This document shows, one piece after another, positions 1-11,179 of a stretch of DNA of 64,000 nt. The translations under genes were made by a program, and so were the position numbers. The stretch comes from Austropuccinia psidii (lineage: Eukaryota; Basidiomycota; Pucciniomycetes; Pucciniales; Sphaerophragmiaceae). The stretch spans positions 23,913,499 through 23,977,498 of the forward strand of contig JALGQZ010000015.1 of NCBI GenBank assembly GCA_023105745.1, written 5' to 3'. Positions within the stretch are counted from its first letter, which is position 1; the number at the start of each line of letters is the position of its first letter. The notes beneath the pieces are model-generated. The model was not told where the DNA came from, made no database searches, and worked only from the letters and a program-made list of their open reading frames with translations.

Positions 1-880
1 GTAGAATGCTGTACAGAAACTGTATGGGACCCAAGTATTGACTGACATATGAGGTATTGAAGTAAAAACAAGCTTCTTTGTCTATTTGACACCTAATATT
101 CATGGTTATGGGATATTGTCCCATGGTAAGGCTGTATATGACAGAAGGTGGGAATCTGACCTTAAAAGAGCCATAAATTTGTCAATTCTTGAGATATCAA
201 CCTCAGAATCAGTTCAGTGTGTAGCCGTGTATGTGCGCTACACAATGGTACCTCATTTGATAGGGGTATCATTAAGTATGGCAAAGTTATCCCATGTACA
301 AGTTTTTGTACATTTGCGTGGTATAGGCAAAAAGCTGTATTGAGCTTATTCTCCCCATGACTTTTGCTCTAGTTGAGCTATGGGGAAATGGATGACACCA
401 TCAGATAGCCCTGAGTTTGCTTTTTCCAAAAAGACCCCACTTCAAGTATTTCACACTAAAACTGTAGAAGTTAGATGGGAGGTGAATGTTTTGTTCACCC
501 TCATTTGGCCTGAAATTGACCATAACTCCAGTGATATTGGTGCTAGCTCAGTTTGGCTGGTACCATTGGATAGCCCTGGCTTAGAGCTTCATTTTGAATA
601 CCCTTTTGATGGGGTTAAGCCTCTACTTCTGGATTTTAGATGAGATGTGAAAATTGAGGTTTATGCTCAGCAATAACTTTGAGGAGGAACAACTTTGTTA
701 TTCTTTGTCCTATGGTGATGGGACTTATATTTCCAGAAAAAGGTGAGTTTCCCCTTTCTTTTGATACCTTTTGAGCTGATTTGTGTCAGCTCCATGTTTT
801 GGTGGTATCTTGGCTATACCATTGGTTTATGGTATTTTGGCTGTCATGCTTGTGCTCTGGTTTTGAGTCACAGGATGACA
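1..880 (-). repeat. 3' LTR of element A (truncated by window edge)
   Basis: This stretch aligns with 10298-11179 of the right LTR almost base for base, including the terminal segment ending in CAGGATGACA (CAGGCTGACA in the other copy). It is followed at 881 by a polypurine tract on the minus strand. About 560 bp of the LTR are missing beyond the left edge. The small open frames inside it, for example 86-343, recur in other copies of the LTR and have no protein character. Confidence 0.9.
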
Positions 881-898
881 TACCCTCCCTCTAAAAAG
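881..898 (-). other. Polypurine tract of element A
   Basis: On the minus strand the sequence directly before the 3' LTR is a purine run AGAGGGAGGGTA. The same tract occurs next to the LTRs at 60284 and 63008, and a variant at 32397. Plus-strand DNA synthesis would be primed here. Confidence 0.7.
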
Positions 899-903
899 GC
901 TCA

Positions 904-2136
904 TCATTGATGAGACTGTTCAGTACTCCTAGAGGCTCTGAATCTCCTTAAATGAAGGTTCCCATCTGGTATGGTATCTTCTGCCAACCATTTTTCCTTA
1001 TCAGCTGTCTGGTTCTTGAATCTGACTAAGTACTGTCTTTGATCCTTCCCATTAAGTCTGATCTTTCTTGCCCTGATGATTTTATTCACAGGTCCTGGGG
1101 AATCGTCCAGTTCCACTATCTTTGGTGGTGTGAGGACCTTCTGCCTGGTGGGGAATTTACCCTCCTCAGCTTGGAAGTATGGTTTGGCCAAGCTCACTGG
1201 AAAGACTGGGTGTTTCCTGGAAAACTCCTCTGTGAGCTTGACTTCCACTGCATTCTTGCCTATCAACTTTATGATAGTGAAGGCCCCTAAAAATGCGTCT
1301 CTCATCTTCTTGGGTCCTTTAAGATTGTTAAAGTTAAGTGTGGATACTAACACCTGGTCCCCTTCCTTAAAGTCAGGTTCCATGTGTGTCTTGTCCCACC
1401 TCTGCTTATTATAATCTTTTGCTTCAGCTATGCATTTAGCAGCTGTGTCACAAGCCCTCCCCCACATATCATGGAAGTCTTTGGCTGTGGGGTGGATGGT
1501 TAGAAGATTCTTCTTCAAGTGATCCACAGGCAACAAGCGATTCCACCCTTTCACTACCAGTGCAGGTTCTTTTCCTGTGGTAGAGTGCTGACTTGTATTA
1601 TAAGCCAGTTGGACAGGTGGTAGAAGGGTAACCCAGTCATGGGTATATCCCTCATGGTCCTTATACTCCATGCCATAGGCACAGAACCTCCTAAGGATGT
1701 CCTCCATTGTTTGGATCATCCTCTCTTCCAGGCCATCTTTTTGTGGATGGTAAGCTGTGGAAAAGGCAAGCTTGGTGCCAAGCATGTCATACAAGTTGGT
1801 CCACAAGGCAGATGTCAATTTTGGGTCCGTATCACTAATGATGATCTTAGGGACTCCACAGGTGGATATGATATTATTCCAAAAAAACAGAGCAGTGTCC
1901 ATGGCTGTATCCTCCTTGTGGCATGGTATACACCTCATGCTCTTTCTGAACCTATCAACTATGATGAAGCAAGCATTGTAGTTTTCTTTGCCTCCTGGGA
2001 CAAGTCCTGTAACCCAGTCCATGTTGATGGTTTCCCATGCGTGTTTAGGTTCTATATGTTGAAGTAACCCATACTTCTTCCCATGTTTCCTATTTGCCTT
2101 TTGGCATCTTTCACAAGTGTTGATGTATTCACTCAA
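904..2136 (-). pseudogene. pol: Integrase core and chromodomain of element A pol
   Basis: This 410-codon frame is the C-terminal part of a Ty3/Gypsy Pol. In order it shows the second half of the integrase zinc finger ([12 protein letters not shown]), the catalytic core with the first Asp in NMDWVTG, the second in ISDTDPK, and the Glu in GLEERMIQT (DD35E pattern), then a GPY/F-like C-terminal region and a terminal chromodomain-like segment ([20 protein letters not shown]). It continues upstream in the same frame at 2158-2514, but two adjacent TGA codons at about 2150-2155 replace the Trp-Trp pair found in the copy at 61560. The polypurine tract and LTR follow 24 bp later. The integrase would insert the cDNA, and the chromodomain would guide it to chromatin. 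Defective through stops. Confidence 0.85.
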
Positions 2137-2157
2137 CTCTTGTTCCCACTTGGGTCA

Positions 2158-2696
2158 TCAAGCTGTGCTTGCTACCCTCTCCTTGGTCCTGTCTTCACTC
2201 ATGTGTCCCATATAGGGGCACCCATGGCATTCCTGCAGGATCAAGGAGATGTGGTCTCTGTCTACCACTGTGAGTGCACTTGTGTGTTTCTCTCTGTGGT
2301 AGAGCAGGCTATCTATAAGGAAGAACTTGTTATCCTTATAGGCCCTCAACCAGGGTTCTTCCAGCTGGGATTCCAGCTCTGGACTCCTGTACTTTTGTTG
2401 AAGGAGTTGTAGTAGTATGCCACACTGTTTGTGTTTGGCATAAGACTTCAGTACTGCACTAAAAAATTCATTGTGCAGTTCAGAGGAACTTATTCCCAAT
2501 ATGGGAGTTTCCATCCCCTCTCAATCAGTGTTTCCACTGTCAAGGGTACCACTTTCTGGTTCCCATTCAGAAAATCTGAAGTTGTTCCTCCTATCCATTT
2601 CCATGAAATGGATAGGTATTTTGGCTGCAACTTCAGGGTCATAAGCTGGATTGCTCTTGATATTATCCAGTGGCCATCTGCTAAGGCCATCTGCAT
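2158..2696 (-). pseudogene. pol: RNase H-integrase linker and integrase zinc finger (element A)
   Basis: Two frames (2158-2514 and 2490-2696) together match the continuous protein of element L at 61590-62060. The first holds the start of the integrase HHCC finger ([16 protein letters not shown]) and ends at the double TGA described for the downstream integrase frame. The second holds the linker after RNase H and is offset by a frameshift near 2500. Upstream RNase H sequence (2700-2850) is cut by solo LTR F. Clearly a decayed part of the same pol gene. Confidence 0.75.
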
Positions 2697-2855
2697 TGGT
2701 ATGACTTTTACCTTCTTTTTATATGATGGTCATGTTCCCTCTTTGCTCCTGGATGGCTATTTGCCATCTCAGCATGTGTCTATTTGTAGTCTTCATGTTC
2801 AGTAAAGACTTCAAGGCTGTGCAGTCTGTGTAGACTTCAAAGACTGAACCCACCA

Positions 2856-4881
2856 TGTGAGCCTTTGAGATATGACCACATACCCAATAAGGTCACAAGA
2901 CTCAGAATAATTATACCTTTAAGATAATTATACTAAAATTACTTAGAATAATTATACATTAAAAATAATTACTTCAAAAATACAAAAATACCATAAATTG
3001 GTACAAAAATTGGTTTAACTTAAAAACCAATGAATCAACATGTGAAATAAATTATACCATTGGATTCCCCATGGTAAAATACACATATACCATTTTTATG
3101 GAATATCTTTAAAAACAATATTTAATGAGTTATAAGGAATAATACCTTATTAAAACCATAAATCCTTATTTATTTCAAGAACCAACAAAACGACATGTGA
3201 AATAAATTGTACCATTGGATCCCCCATGAACGTTCACACATAAAACAATTAATGAGCTAATTTCTAAAGTTAATACTTAAGGAATTAACCTGAATATATG
3301 CACTTTTTTGGTCAATGCATATATTCAAGGATCATAGCTAATATCTCTTAAACTATACAAGATAGAGTGATTAACCAAAAATAAAGTTACCACGTAATTA
3401 CTGTAAGAACACAGATATGAACTTTATTTTACATTTTATAAACAAGGTTAAAACCTATGATGAAATATTGATAAAAATCAACAGAGCTGTTGACCACTTT
3501 GTTGTGAAAGTCGTCCAAACTTAAAATAAAGTACACAGTTGGATTTTACTAAATCATTCGTGAAGAATGATGTAATTTTTATTATTAAATTCAGGGTATA
3601 ACCCCCTGAAATCATGGTTTGAAGTTTGAAATATTGAATTTCAAGAGAAAAGATGAGTTACAAGAAAAATCATCAAAATTAGAGTTTTGATGATGTAATA
3701 AAAAGCTCTTGGAAGAATAATGAGGTTATGTCAGGCTATCAGAATTCACTCTTTGAATTGATGTAGCGTGTAAAACTTGAAAGTTATTAAAGATCAAAGT
3801 TTGAGCTTAATTTGAGCAGTTATGATCACCTACTGTAACCTTAAATTAAGTTTAACAGTCATATGAGTGATAAAATTGGTGAATACTATCAGTTTATGAT
3901 TAAAACTAATAAAATCCACGAAATTTGGGGTTCTGCCAAGCCTCTGATGTCATCAACTTTAGAGTTATAGTGATAACTCTAAATAATGGTGTAATAATGA
4001 TGCAATATGGTTTGATCATGATGTAATCATCTCCAAACCTGAAAATATTGATCAATTCCAGTGGATATGATCAGTACACGTCTACTAGAAGCCTGCTGGA
4101 CTCTAGGAGGGAGGTATTTACTATAAATAGAGCTCTTTTTACTCTATTTTCCCCTCAGACGCATCAAAAACATTAAATCAATTAAATCAAAGGTAATTTT
4201 CTTTATTCTTTATATATAAAACTATTATATTATTAAAGACCAAAGACCACCTTGCTATAATCATCTATTTTGACGTGATTAAATCATTTATTCAATTGTT
4301 TTTGCTAAAAATCTCTCTAAAAAACTCATTTCCACGTAAAAATCAAGAATATTAGTAATATTTCTTTATTTTTATTGTAAATAAAATTTGAAAAGATTGT
4401 ATTTATATTTTTTTGGCGTAAAATATTTCAAAATTATTATATTAAGTGTTAAAAGTAGGTTATTTTCTCTTATTATAACAATTTTCTCTTTATTATTATT
4501 TTAATAATTCTTTAATTAATATAAATAGTATTTATATTGATTTATAACTTTAATATTGGTAATATTATTGTTATTAATTGTTTTTTATTAATAAAAAACA
4601 ATTTTTTACGCCTTTATTATTTGTTTGTAACAATAATAAAGTTCTTTTAAATATATTAACTATTTTATATTAATATATTTATTTTATTATATTATATTTT
4701 ATAATATAAATTATATTATTATATTTTATTAATAATATAATTAATTTTACGCCATAATTATAGTAATTCTTTATTATTATAATTATTTTTTATCTTATTT
4801 ATTTCATTCATAAGGACATTCATAGTACAATAAGTAAAATATTAGTAATTTTTACTTATTGTTTCATAGCCAAACCTTACA
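2856..4881 (+). repeat. Solo LTR F (B-type, 2026 bp) inserted in element A RNase H
   Basis: The sequence starts TGTGAGCC and ends CCTTACA, and is closely similar throughout to the two LTRs of element B (33039-35050 and 41700-43695). It is flanked by cacca (2851-2855) and ctcca (4882-4886), a five-base target duplication with one mismatch. The RNase H frame of element A resumes right after it. No internal retrotransposon sequence is attached, so this is a solo LTR left by LTR-LTR recombination. It contains no credible gene. Confidence 0.9.
4132..4139 (+). promoter_or_regulatory. Putative TATA box in solo LTR F
   Basis: TATAAATA followed by GAGCTC and a pyrimidine-rich stretch. The same block is conserved at 34310 and 42970 in the LTRs of element B, at the place where an LTR promoter is expected. 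Transcription start is not determinable from sequence alone. Confidence 0.5.
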
Positions 4882-4886
4882 CTCCA

Positions 4887-5241
4887 GATAATAATGGAGT
4901 TTTTCTAGAGCGCAGACTAGACATAGAAACTCAGTCTGGGTGGCCCCATACCTGGCTTCTGAAACTTTCAGTTGCCTTGAGATGTAACAAATTACTCCTT
5001 CTCTTGGTTCACCATCCACAATTTGTCTTTGGTGAATGGCTGCTCCAAGGCCTTGACTACATGCTGCATCTATGTATAACTTGAATGGTAGTTCAAAGTC
5101 AGGTAAGTTGAGCACAGGTGCATTTGTGAGTTCATATTTGATCCTCTCATATGCATCCCTCCTTTCCTTGGTGATTTCAAAAACTACATCTTTTGAACAC
5201 AACTTGTATAAACTACTAGTTATGTGGGCAAAGTTCTTCAT
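4887..5241 (-). pseudogene. pol: RNase H N-terminal part, element A
   Basis: This frame encodes the end of the RT connection domain and the first part of Ty3-type RNase H: a segment like [20 protein letters not shown], with the first catalytic Asp in YIDA, followed by a glycine-rich strand and the ISRQL...EARYG motif. It is cut after CKVWL by solo LTR F. The remainder of RNase H lies at 2700-2850, beyond the inserted LTR. The overlap with the RT frame at 5238-5241 marks a frameshift or stop between them. Confidence 0.8.
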
Positions 5242-6005
5242 GTGTTACTATGGTAGCTAGCAAACCCAAGGAAATATTGCATCTCTTTGATGCTCTTTGA
5301 TACTGGCTTTTGCAGTACTGCTACTACTTTATTCTGGTCAATTGCCAGACTAAGACCTGAGACTTTATGTCCTAGAGCCAGTAACTCCTGTTGGCCAAAA
5401 TTGCACTTTTTAAATGAAATTTTCAGATTTATGGGTGTGCATTTACTTAGTACTCTGTCTATGTATTGCACATGGTCTTCCCATGTCTCTGAGTATATAA
5501 TGATATCATCAATATATACCACCATCCAGCATTCAAGTATTTCTTCTTGAAACATTGTGTCCATCATCCTTTGGAAATGGGCTGGTGCATTTTTGATGCC
5601 AAATGGCATCCTGGTATACTCACATATGCCCATATGGCATATTATTCTGAATAATTTCATGGAGTTTGGTTTAACGCCATTTTGGTGGAAGCCTTTCATA
5701 CAATCCATTTTGGTTATGTATTTGGCTTTTGCCAGTTTATCCAAGGCATGAGGTATCCTGGGTATAGGGTACCTGTCTGCTTTTGTGTAGTTATTCAGAG
5801 CTCTGAAGTCTCCACACAGTCTAGACTTGCCATCATGCCAGGTGATTAGGACAGGGGTGGTGATTTCCACTATTTCATTATGTCCAATATTCCTGATGAC
5901 ATCCATGTCCAGGAGTTCATTGATATGTTTCTCAATTTCTCTCCTGGTTTCCAGGCTTTCTGGATAAGGTGGTCTCCTACGCAGAGGTGGATAAGGTCTT
6001 TCCAC
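5238..6005 (-). pseudogene. pol: Reverse transcriptase of element A
   Basis: A 255-codon frame with the standard Ty3/Gypsy RT order: PYPPLRRRPPYP at the start, a LLDMDVIR helix, [16 protein letters not shown], the MDCMKGFHQ block, [17 protein letters not shown], and the catalytic box YIDDIIIYSETW with both aspartates intact, then LALGHKVSG. It converts genomic RNA to cDNA in the particle. It joins the RNase H frame at 5241 out of frame, and a gap separates it from the protease frame ending at 6099, so the polyprotein is broken even though the RT core reads well. Confidence 0.88.
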
Positions 6006-6098
6006 ATCCAGATATAGTTCTATATCATGGCCTTTGATCTTCCCTAATGGTTCTTCGCCAATGGCAAATGCTGGTCAGTTCTTTCTCCGAATCTTCAG

Positions 6099-6803
6099 TC
6101 AATTTAGTTTCTGTTTCCTGGTGAGGGTATTGCTAAACTGTCCCTCTCTGAATTCCTTCAGGAGGTCTTCTAGTGGATCTTGAGAAGATATCTGGTATAT
6201 ATCAAATGAAATTTTTTTTTCTTTGTTAGTACCAATGGTGATGTGCCTATTTTTACTGTTGTAAATGTCTATGCCATACGTCCTCTGGTAATATGTTCTC
6301 CGTAAAAGCCCTTGGAGGTGGGTGTCATCAAGCACTACAAACTCTGGGTTGAGTCTGATATTACTCTTCCTGTGGGGTGCAATTATCTCTTTGATAATTG
6401 TCCCAATGGAAGTCATCTTCCCTGATGCACTTTTAAAGTTCTTTGCCTTAGTGGGCAAGAGCTGTTTTTCCCAATTTGGGAAGTGGTTATCCAGATAATA
6501 TCTGGCCACCATGGAGCAGTGTGCTCCACTATCAATGATCAGTGGGTGCTGAGCATTGTCAATACAGACAGTCATCTTTGTGGCTGTTCCGTGTATGTAT
6601 GCCATTCCTTTAGTTGGTGTAACCAGGAATGTTTGGGCCTCTTGTGTATGTTTGCACAAGTTTTTATTGGAATTATCTTGTGGCATGCCTCCTTCCAACT
6701 GTATGTCCTGAATTTCCAGTGGGGTTTCCCCTTGGTACCCCACTAGAAATTCTTCTCTTGGGTCCTGTTCATCATCAGATAGCTCTCTGATGGCATCACC
6801 CAT
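6099..6803 (-). pseudogene. pol: Aspartic protease segment of element A Gag-Pol
   Basis: The frame carries the retropepsin-like active-site motif IIDSGAHCS and, about 95 residues later, a degenerate version of the flap and C-terminal region ending in YGIDIYN and a DIYQ segment. Its start is not a true start. The frame continues upstream through an acidic stretch and a CCHC zinc knuckle at about 6880-6930 that reads in this frame, not in the gag frame, so a frameshift near 6940 separates it from gag. The protease would cut the Gag-Pol precursor in the virus-like particle. Confidence 0.8.
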
Positions 6804-8785
6804 GGAGTCTGATTCAGAATCCTCTGTTGGGGATTCTTCCTCTGGGACTTTCTCAATGGCATAGACTTTTTTCTTTGCCTTTGGACAGTTTTTGGCATAG
6901 TGGTCTGTTGAACCACAATTGTGACAAGAATTTCTCTTCTTTTCACTTCTGCCACTCTTTCTTTGGGTTTGTCTTTAAACTCTACCCTGAAAGGTTGTTT
7001 CTCTTTGAAACCACTGCTCTTATATGGGGTGAGTTTCCCTATATTAGTCCTTTTCCTTATGTCTTGTAAGGTGTTGGCAATGTCATCTAGAGTGCAATTT
7101 TGGTTGCATCTGCACTTTACTGCATGCTCTGGTTCTCCTGGCAGTTGTGTCAGAAGCTTGTGATTCCTCATTTGGATGTTCATCTGAGGATCAATGCCTT
7201 TAAGTCTTTTAAACTGTCTAACATACCACTCATATGGATCTTTGTCCACAGAGTATTTGTCATTTTCAAATGACATGGTCTTCTGCCATATCCAAGTTCC
7301 ATTACTGTACTTTTGGATGATTTGACTCTTCCACCATGGCCAGTTTCTTCTGCCATGGATTTCTTTCATTTCTGTGTACCATATAGTAGCATGACCTTTA
7401 AATGCAGTATTCAATCTAGCAGTAATCCAGTAGTCTGGTATGCTTGGTACATCAATTAAGAGTCCATCGATATAATCTATGAGTTCCATATGATCATATT
7501 CTCCTAATCCAGAGAATTTGGGCCAGCTTGTGGCCTCAGGAAGCTGTTTCAAGGCTTCCTTCTCTGAATAAGACATTCCATCTCCATCCTGGTATTGTGA
7601 TGGAGATCTTGCCTTATTCATCAACATGGAATCTGGTTTGATGTCATCTGGTTGATATGGATTCTGCATAACTTGGCCTTGTGGTTGGGGCTTCAAGTTA
7701 TGGTATATATTAAACAATTTGTTTATGTCTTGGTCCAGACAATCCCTGTCCCTTTTTCTGTGGTGTTGTTCTTCAAAGACTAGATTCAGTCTTTTGTTAG
7801 TTTCTTCACAGGCTTTGCTCAATTGAGCTTGTCCTTCTTGAAGATTTTTAACTATTTTTTCCATGGAGGCTTGTAATTTTTTCATTCTCACATGGCTGGC
7901 TTCAAGTTCTGCAAACTGCTTTGCAGATTTCTCAGAATATTGGGACATTTGGAACCACAGTGTAGCACTGTTGATGTTACTCTCAGATGTGACAATGTTA
8001 TTTTCAGTCTGAGTGGGGGTAATGTTTTTATTACTAGGACTACTGATTCTAGAGTGGTTTACAACTACTTCTGGTTCTTGTGCACTTCTTTTACCAAATC
8101 CAACAGCTTCTGAGTCATAGGGTCTGACTCTTTCATCCTCTGGTTGAAGGAGGTTTTGTTCTTGCCCTTGTTTCCTTATCTTCTCCTGGAACCTGCCTGG
8201 AATTGTGAATAATGGTGACTCTTGGCCACTGATCTGCTGGCTTCTGAATTGTGTAAAGCCACTGGAGAGCTGATTTGGCCTGCTCCTTGTGAGCCTGAAG
8301 GAATCTGAGTAGGCCCTGTCTGGGTTAGCTGCTCTTCTATAGCTTGGATAGTGGCTTGATTCTCCCTTATCCTCTGTGCCCTTTCCTCCAGGAGTCTGAA
8401 CTTCCTGGTAGGATTCCAACCTTTGGTTATTACCATCAGGTCTTTGAAGTCTATCTCTCGGAGACAGATCTTCTGGAAACTTGCTCCAAGTTCTGCCCAG
8501 TGACTTGCCAGGTTGAACCTCTTATTGTCCATGCTCCATTGGAATAAGTCCTTGAGGAGTTGGTGGAGCTGAAGAACTTGGTCCATGTCTTTCCAGTCCT
8601 CTGTTTTGAGGTCTCCATTTAATTGGAGTGTTACTGGCAGGGTTGATATTATCTTCCTCATTGTTTTGCCATCCACTACTGTGTCCAAGGTGTCCTCTTT
8701 CAGGTCTTCTGGCTCTGGACAAATCTTCTCTGTCCTCTGATTGGTTCCTTTGGAAGCCAAGATCTCTGAGGTGTACAGGTGACAT
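6743..8785 (-). pseudogene. gag: Gag of element A (main frame)
   Basis: The likely start is the ATG at 8785-8783, which lies within a predicted 68-bp intron. The N-terminal ~200 residues are polar and look disordered. One in-frame TAA near 8522 interrupts them where element E has CAA. The rest reads to 6743: a coiled-coil region (about 7700-7950), then a capsid-like domain (LPEATSWPKFSGLGEYDHME, then WWKSQIIQKYSNGTW), and basic sequence. The zinc knuckle falls out of frame because of a frameshift near 6940. The first ~600 bp overlap ORF-beta in the +1 frame. Gag would form the particle shell and bind genomic RNA. Confidence 0.75.
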
Positions 8786-9133
8786 GTTAGTGTTTGCAAG
8801 CAGTCAAAAACTTTTTGTTCTTAGGGTATTTACGTTTGAATGTGCCTTGTACAAATTTGTTGTCTGCTGATTTGCGCAATTTACCTTTAGAGGTTACAAA
8901 TGGGTTAATTATAGTAATTTTCTCTGTACAAGTTATCAAGGTTGGTTTACCTTGTATTGAAGCAGAATTTTGTAGTTTTCTACTCTTCTGTGTGGCAATG
9001 GGTGTCCACTTCTTTGCTGTTATCAGGCCTTCACTCTGCCTCTTTCCTTTGCCTTTTCTGCCCTCTGGTTCTGAGGGTGTCACTGGTGTGTTGGCCTGTG
9101 ACTGGCTTTCAAGTGGTGTGAAGTTATCTTCCA
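8176..9133 (-). CDS. ORF-beta of element A: spliced ORF overlapping gag
   Basis: A conserved protein of unknown function, predicted from two exons. Leader exon 9133-8834 (300 bp) joins exon 8765-8176 across a 68-bp intron with donor GTAAAT, branch-like CACTAAC and acceptor CTCAG. The junction is phase 1 and keeps the frame open to the stop at 8176, about 296 residues. The leader is lysine- and serine-rich. The second exon is predicted helical, with the block LFQWSMDNKRFNL and the motif ITKGWNPTR. The frame is +1 relative to gag, whose ATG (8785) lies inside the intron. No in-frame ATG exists in the leader; a split A|TG start is proposed with the exon ending at 9696. The same layout in four other elements argues for real coding. 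No known domain recognised. Confidence 0.6.
8766..8833 (-). other. Predicted 68-bp intron containing the gag ATG (element A)
   Basis: Donor GTAAAT at 8833, CACTAAC branch-like site about 20 nt before the acceptor CTCAG, which ends at 8766. The gag ATG (8785) is inside. Removal would destroy the gag start and fuse the upstream leader to ORF-beta. The homologous intron in element E is also 68 bp (14206-14139). No RNA evidence is available here. Confidence 0.55.
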
Positions 9134-9695
9134 CTGAATCAAAACAGGAAAAAGAGGGCTTATGTCAGTTATGACTTCTCAAAAAATGCTGGTTTTGCAC
9201 GTCTAAGAATGGCCTCTGGGCTTGTATATTATTACAATGTGCCCTTGTATAATGACAGTGTGATTTAATTAACAGTTCCACGTCAGAAATACAGCTTACT
9301 GATATTTGGTATACTTTTTGTATACCAATATCTCACAGAATAACTTGTAATCAGCAAGTGTAAACTTCCAAAAAGTGGTGTGTAACAGGGCAATTGAGTT
9401 AATAATATGTCCAACCAGGCCTCAACTGTTGGTTTATCAGTATGAGGTGTCTTATTTTAATTGAAAAATGAGACTGTATTAATGGCTTAAGTGTTTTTAT
9501 ATGTAAAACACGCCAAAAATTAGGGTCTTGTGGTTATTAGCCACATGACAGATACTCTTAAATTATGAGTACAAAGTGGTATATATACCAAAAAAAAGAA
9601 AAATATATATATAATATATATATTTTTAAGAAATGTTATGCTTAAAAAGAATAAAACAACTGTCAGAAAGTGAGAAATAAGAGAAAAAAACTCAC
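9134..9695 (-). other. Predicted 562-bp leader intron of element A
   Basis: On the minus strand, a donor GTGAGT at 9695 follows CCTTATAA, and the acceptor TTGATTCAG ends at 9134, just before TGGAAGAT. Exon 1 would end in A at 9696, so splicing makes ATG from A and TG. The interval contains no open frame of note and is AT-rich. Element E has the same donor and acceptor (GTAAGT at 15080; acceptor at 14507). Confidence 0.45.
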
Positions 9696-9722
9696 TTATA
9701 AGGGTCCAAAAAAGGTTTAAAA

Positions 9723-9741
9723 CACGGCCATGCCCCCAAAA
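9723..9741 (-). other. Primer binding site of element A
   Basis: Directly inside the 5' LTR the minus strand reads TTTTGGGGGCATGGCCGTG. Nearly the same stretch follows the 5' LTRs of elements E, C, B and I. Its position and the TGG start fit a minus-strand primer site. I could not assign the tRNA. Confidence 0.6.
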
Positions 9742-11179
9742 TGTCAGCTGGAGTCTATGTTGAAGCAGTAATTAGGCTATTTACAACTAGAACTATGACT
9801 GTGACACATGGAATTAATTTTAAAATAAGAGTTTTAATTTAATATAATTTTTTATAATATAATAACAGGGTTCTACAATTGAAGAATAGTGGTGGTGAGC
9901 TCTATTGAGAACCCTGGGTGCAGTCTTACCATTTGGATTACTATAATAAGACCTACAATAATTAAGATTATAAGTATACCCTGATTATTACCAAAGAGTA
10001 AAACTGTTTGTGACAGTTTACTACGTAGGATATTCAATCGCAGGATGAGGAAACAATTCTGGCTGTGAGAAGCCTCCTTTTTATCCTGAAATGGGGTGGA
10101 AAGGGTGCTAGACCTTTCCACATAGAGGAAGTGAAGAATTTTCACCCTCTGGTACTGGCTTGTGGTTTTCAAACAGCCTTTCTAACCTGTATTGGGCTCA
10201 GATGTGGTTTTGAAACCACATCTGGGAAGCTTTCACCAATACAGGGTGAAAACCTTCATCTGGGGACCTCACAGCCTGATTCTGAGGTGTATGACGCGTA
10301 GAATGCTGTACAGAAACTGTATGGGACCCAAGTATTGACTGACATATGAGGTATTGAAGTAAAAAAAAGCTTCTTCATCTATTTGACACCTCATATTCAT
10401 GGTTATGGGATCTTATCCCATGGTAAGGCTGTATATGACAGCAGGTGGGAATCTGACATTAAAACAGCCATAACTTTGTCAATTCTTGAGATATCAACCT
10501 CAAAGTTGGTTCAGTGTGTAGCCTTGTATGTGCTGAACACAATGGTAACTCATTTGATAGGGGTATCATTAAATATGGCAAAGGTATCCTATGCACAAGA
10601 TTTTTGTACATTTGTGTGGTATAGGCAAAAAGCTGTATTGAGCTTATTTGCCCTATAACTTTTGTTCTAGTTGAGCTATGGGGAAATGGATGACACCATC
10701 AGATAGTTCTGATTGTGTTCTTGACAAAAAAAAACCCACTTCAAGTATCTCACACCAGAGGTGTAGAAGTTAGATGAGAGGTAAATGTTTTGTTCACCCT
10801 TATTTGGCCTAAAATTGACCATAACTCCAGTAATATTTGTGCTAGCTTGATTTGGCTGGTACCATTGGATAGCCCTGGCTTAGAGCTTTATTTTGAGTAC
10901 CCATTTGATGGGGTTAAGCCTCTCCTTCTAGATTTTATATCAGAGGTGAAAACTAAGGTTTATGCTCAGCAATAACTTTGAGCAGGAGTAACTTTGTTAT
11001 TCTTTGTCCTATGGTGATGGGACTTATACTTTCAGAAAGAGATTAGGTTCCTCTTTCTTTTGATACCTTTTGAGCTGAGTTGGCTCAGCTCCATGTTTTG
11101 GTGGTATCTTGGCTATACCATTGGTTTATGGTATTTTGGCTGTCATGCTTGTGCTCTGGTTTTGAGTCACAGGCTGACA
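9742..11179 (-). repeat. 5' LTR of element A (1438 bp)
   Basis: On the plus strand it begins TGTCAGCTGG and ends CAGGCTGACA, giving the TGTCAG/CTGACA terminal inverted repeat typical of this family. Its last 882 bp match 1-880 of the window. The primer binding site lies to its left (downstream for the element), and the interrupted RT of element E lies to its right. Confidence 0.9.

Larger units (their letters stand above)
1..11179 (-). mobile_element. Element A: Ty3/Gypsy chromovirus, nearly complete, nested in element E
   Basis: A minus-strand LTR retrotransposon with order (on its own strand) 5' LTR 9742-11179, primer binding site, spliced leader ORF, gag, protease, RT, RNase H, integrase with chromodomain, polypurine tract, 3' LTR 1-880 (cut by the window edge). 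Without the solo LTR inserted at 2856-4886 the internal region is about 6.8 kb. Its right end abuts element E within a conserved RT segment (the residues just before the FRALN motif), so A inserted into E. The right flanking five bases are aatgt; the left copy of the target duplication lies outside the window. Coding frames are interrupted by several stops and frameshifts, so this copy is defective. Confidence 0.85.

Noticed and set aside
86..643. ORFs of 85-87 codons at 86-343 and 380-643 (also 10383-10658, 59504-59827)
   Set aside because: They recur at the same place in A-type LTRs with variable ends and frames, and have no domain; by-products of LTR sequence.
6483..6746. Plus-strand ORFs opposite gag/pol of A and E (for example 6483-6746, 11915-12352, 7892-8113, 26701-26997)
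   Set aside because: Antisense shadows of the real coding frames; Cys/Leu/Phe-rich translations without domains.
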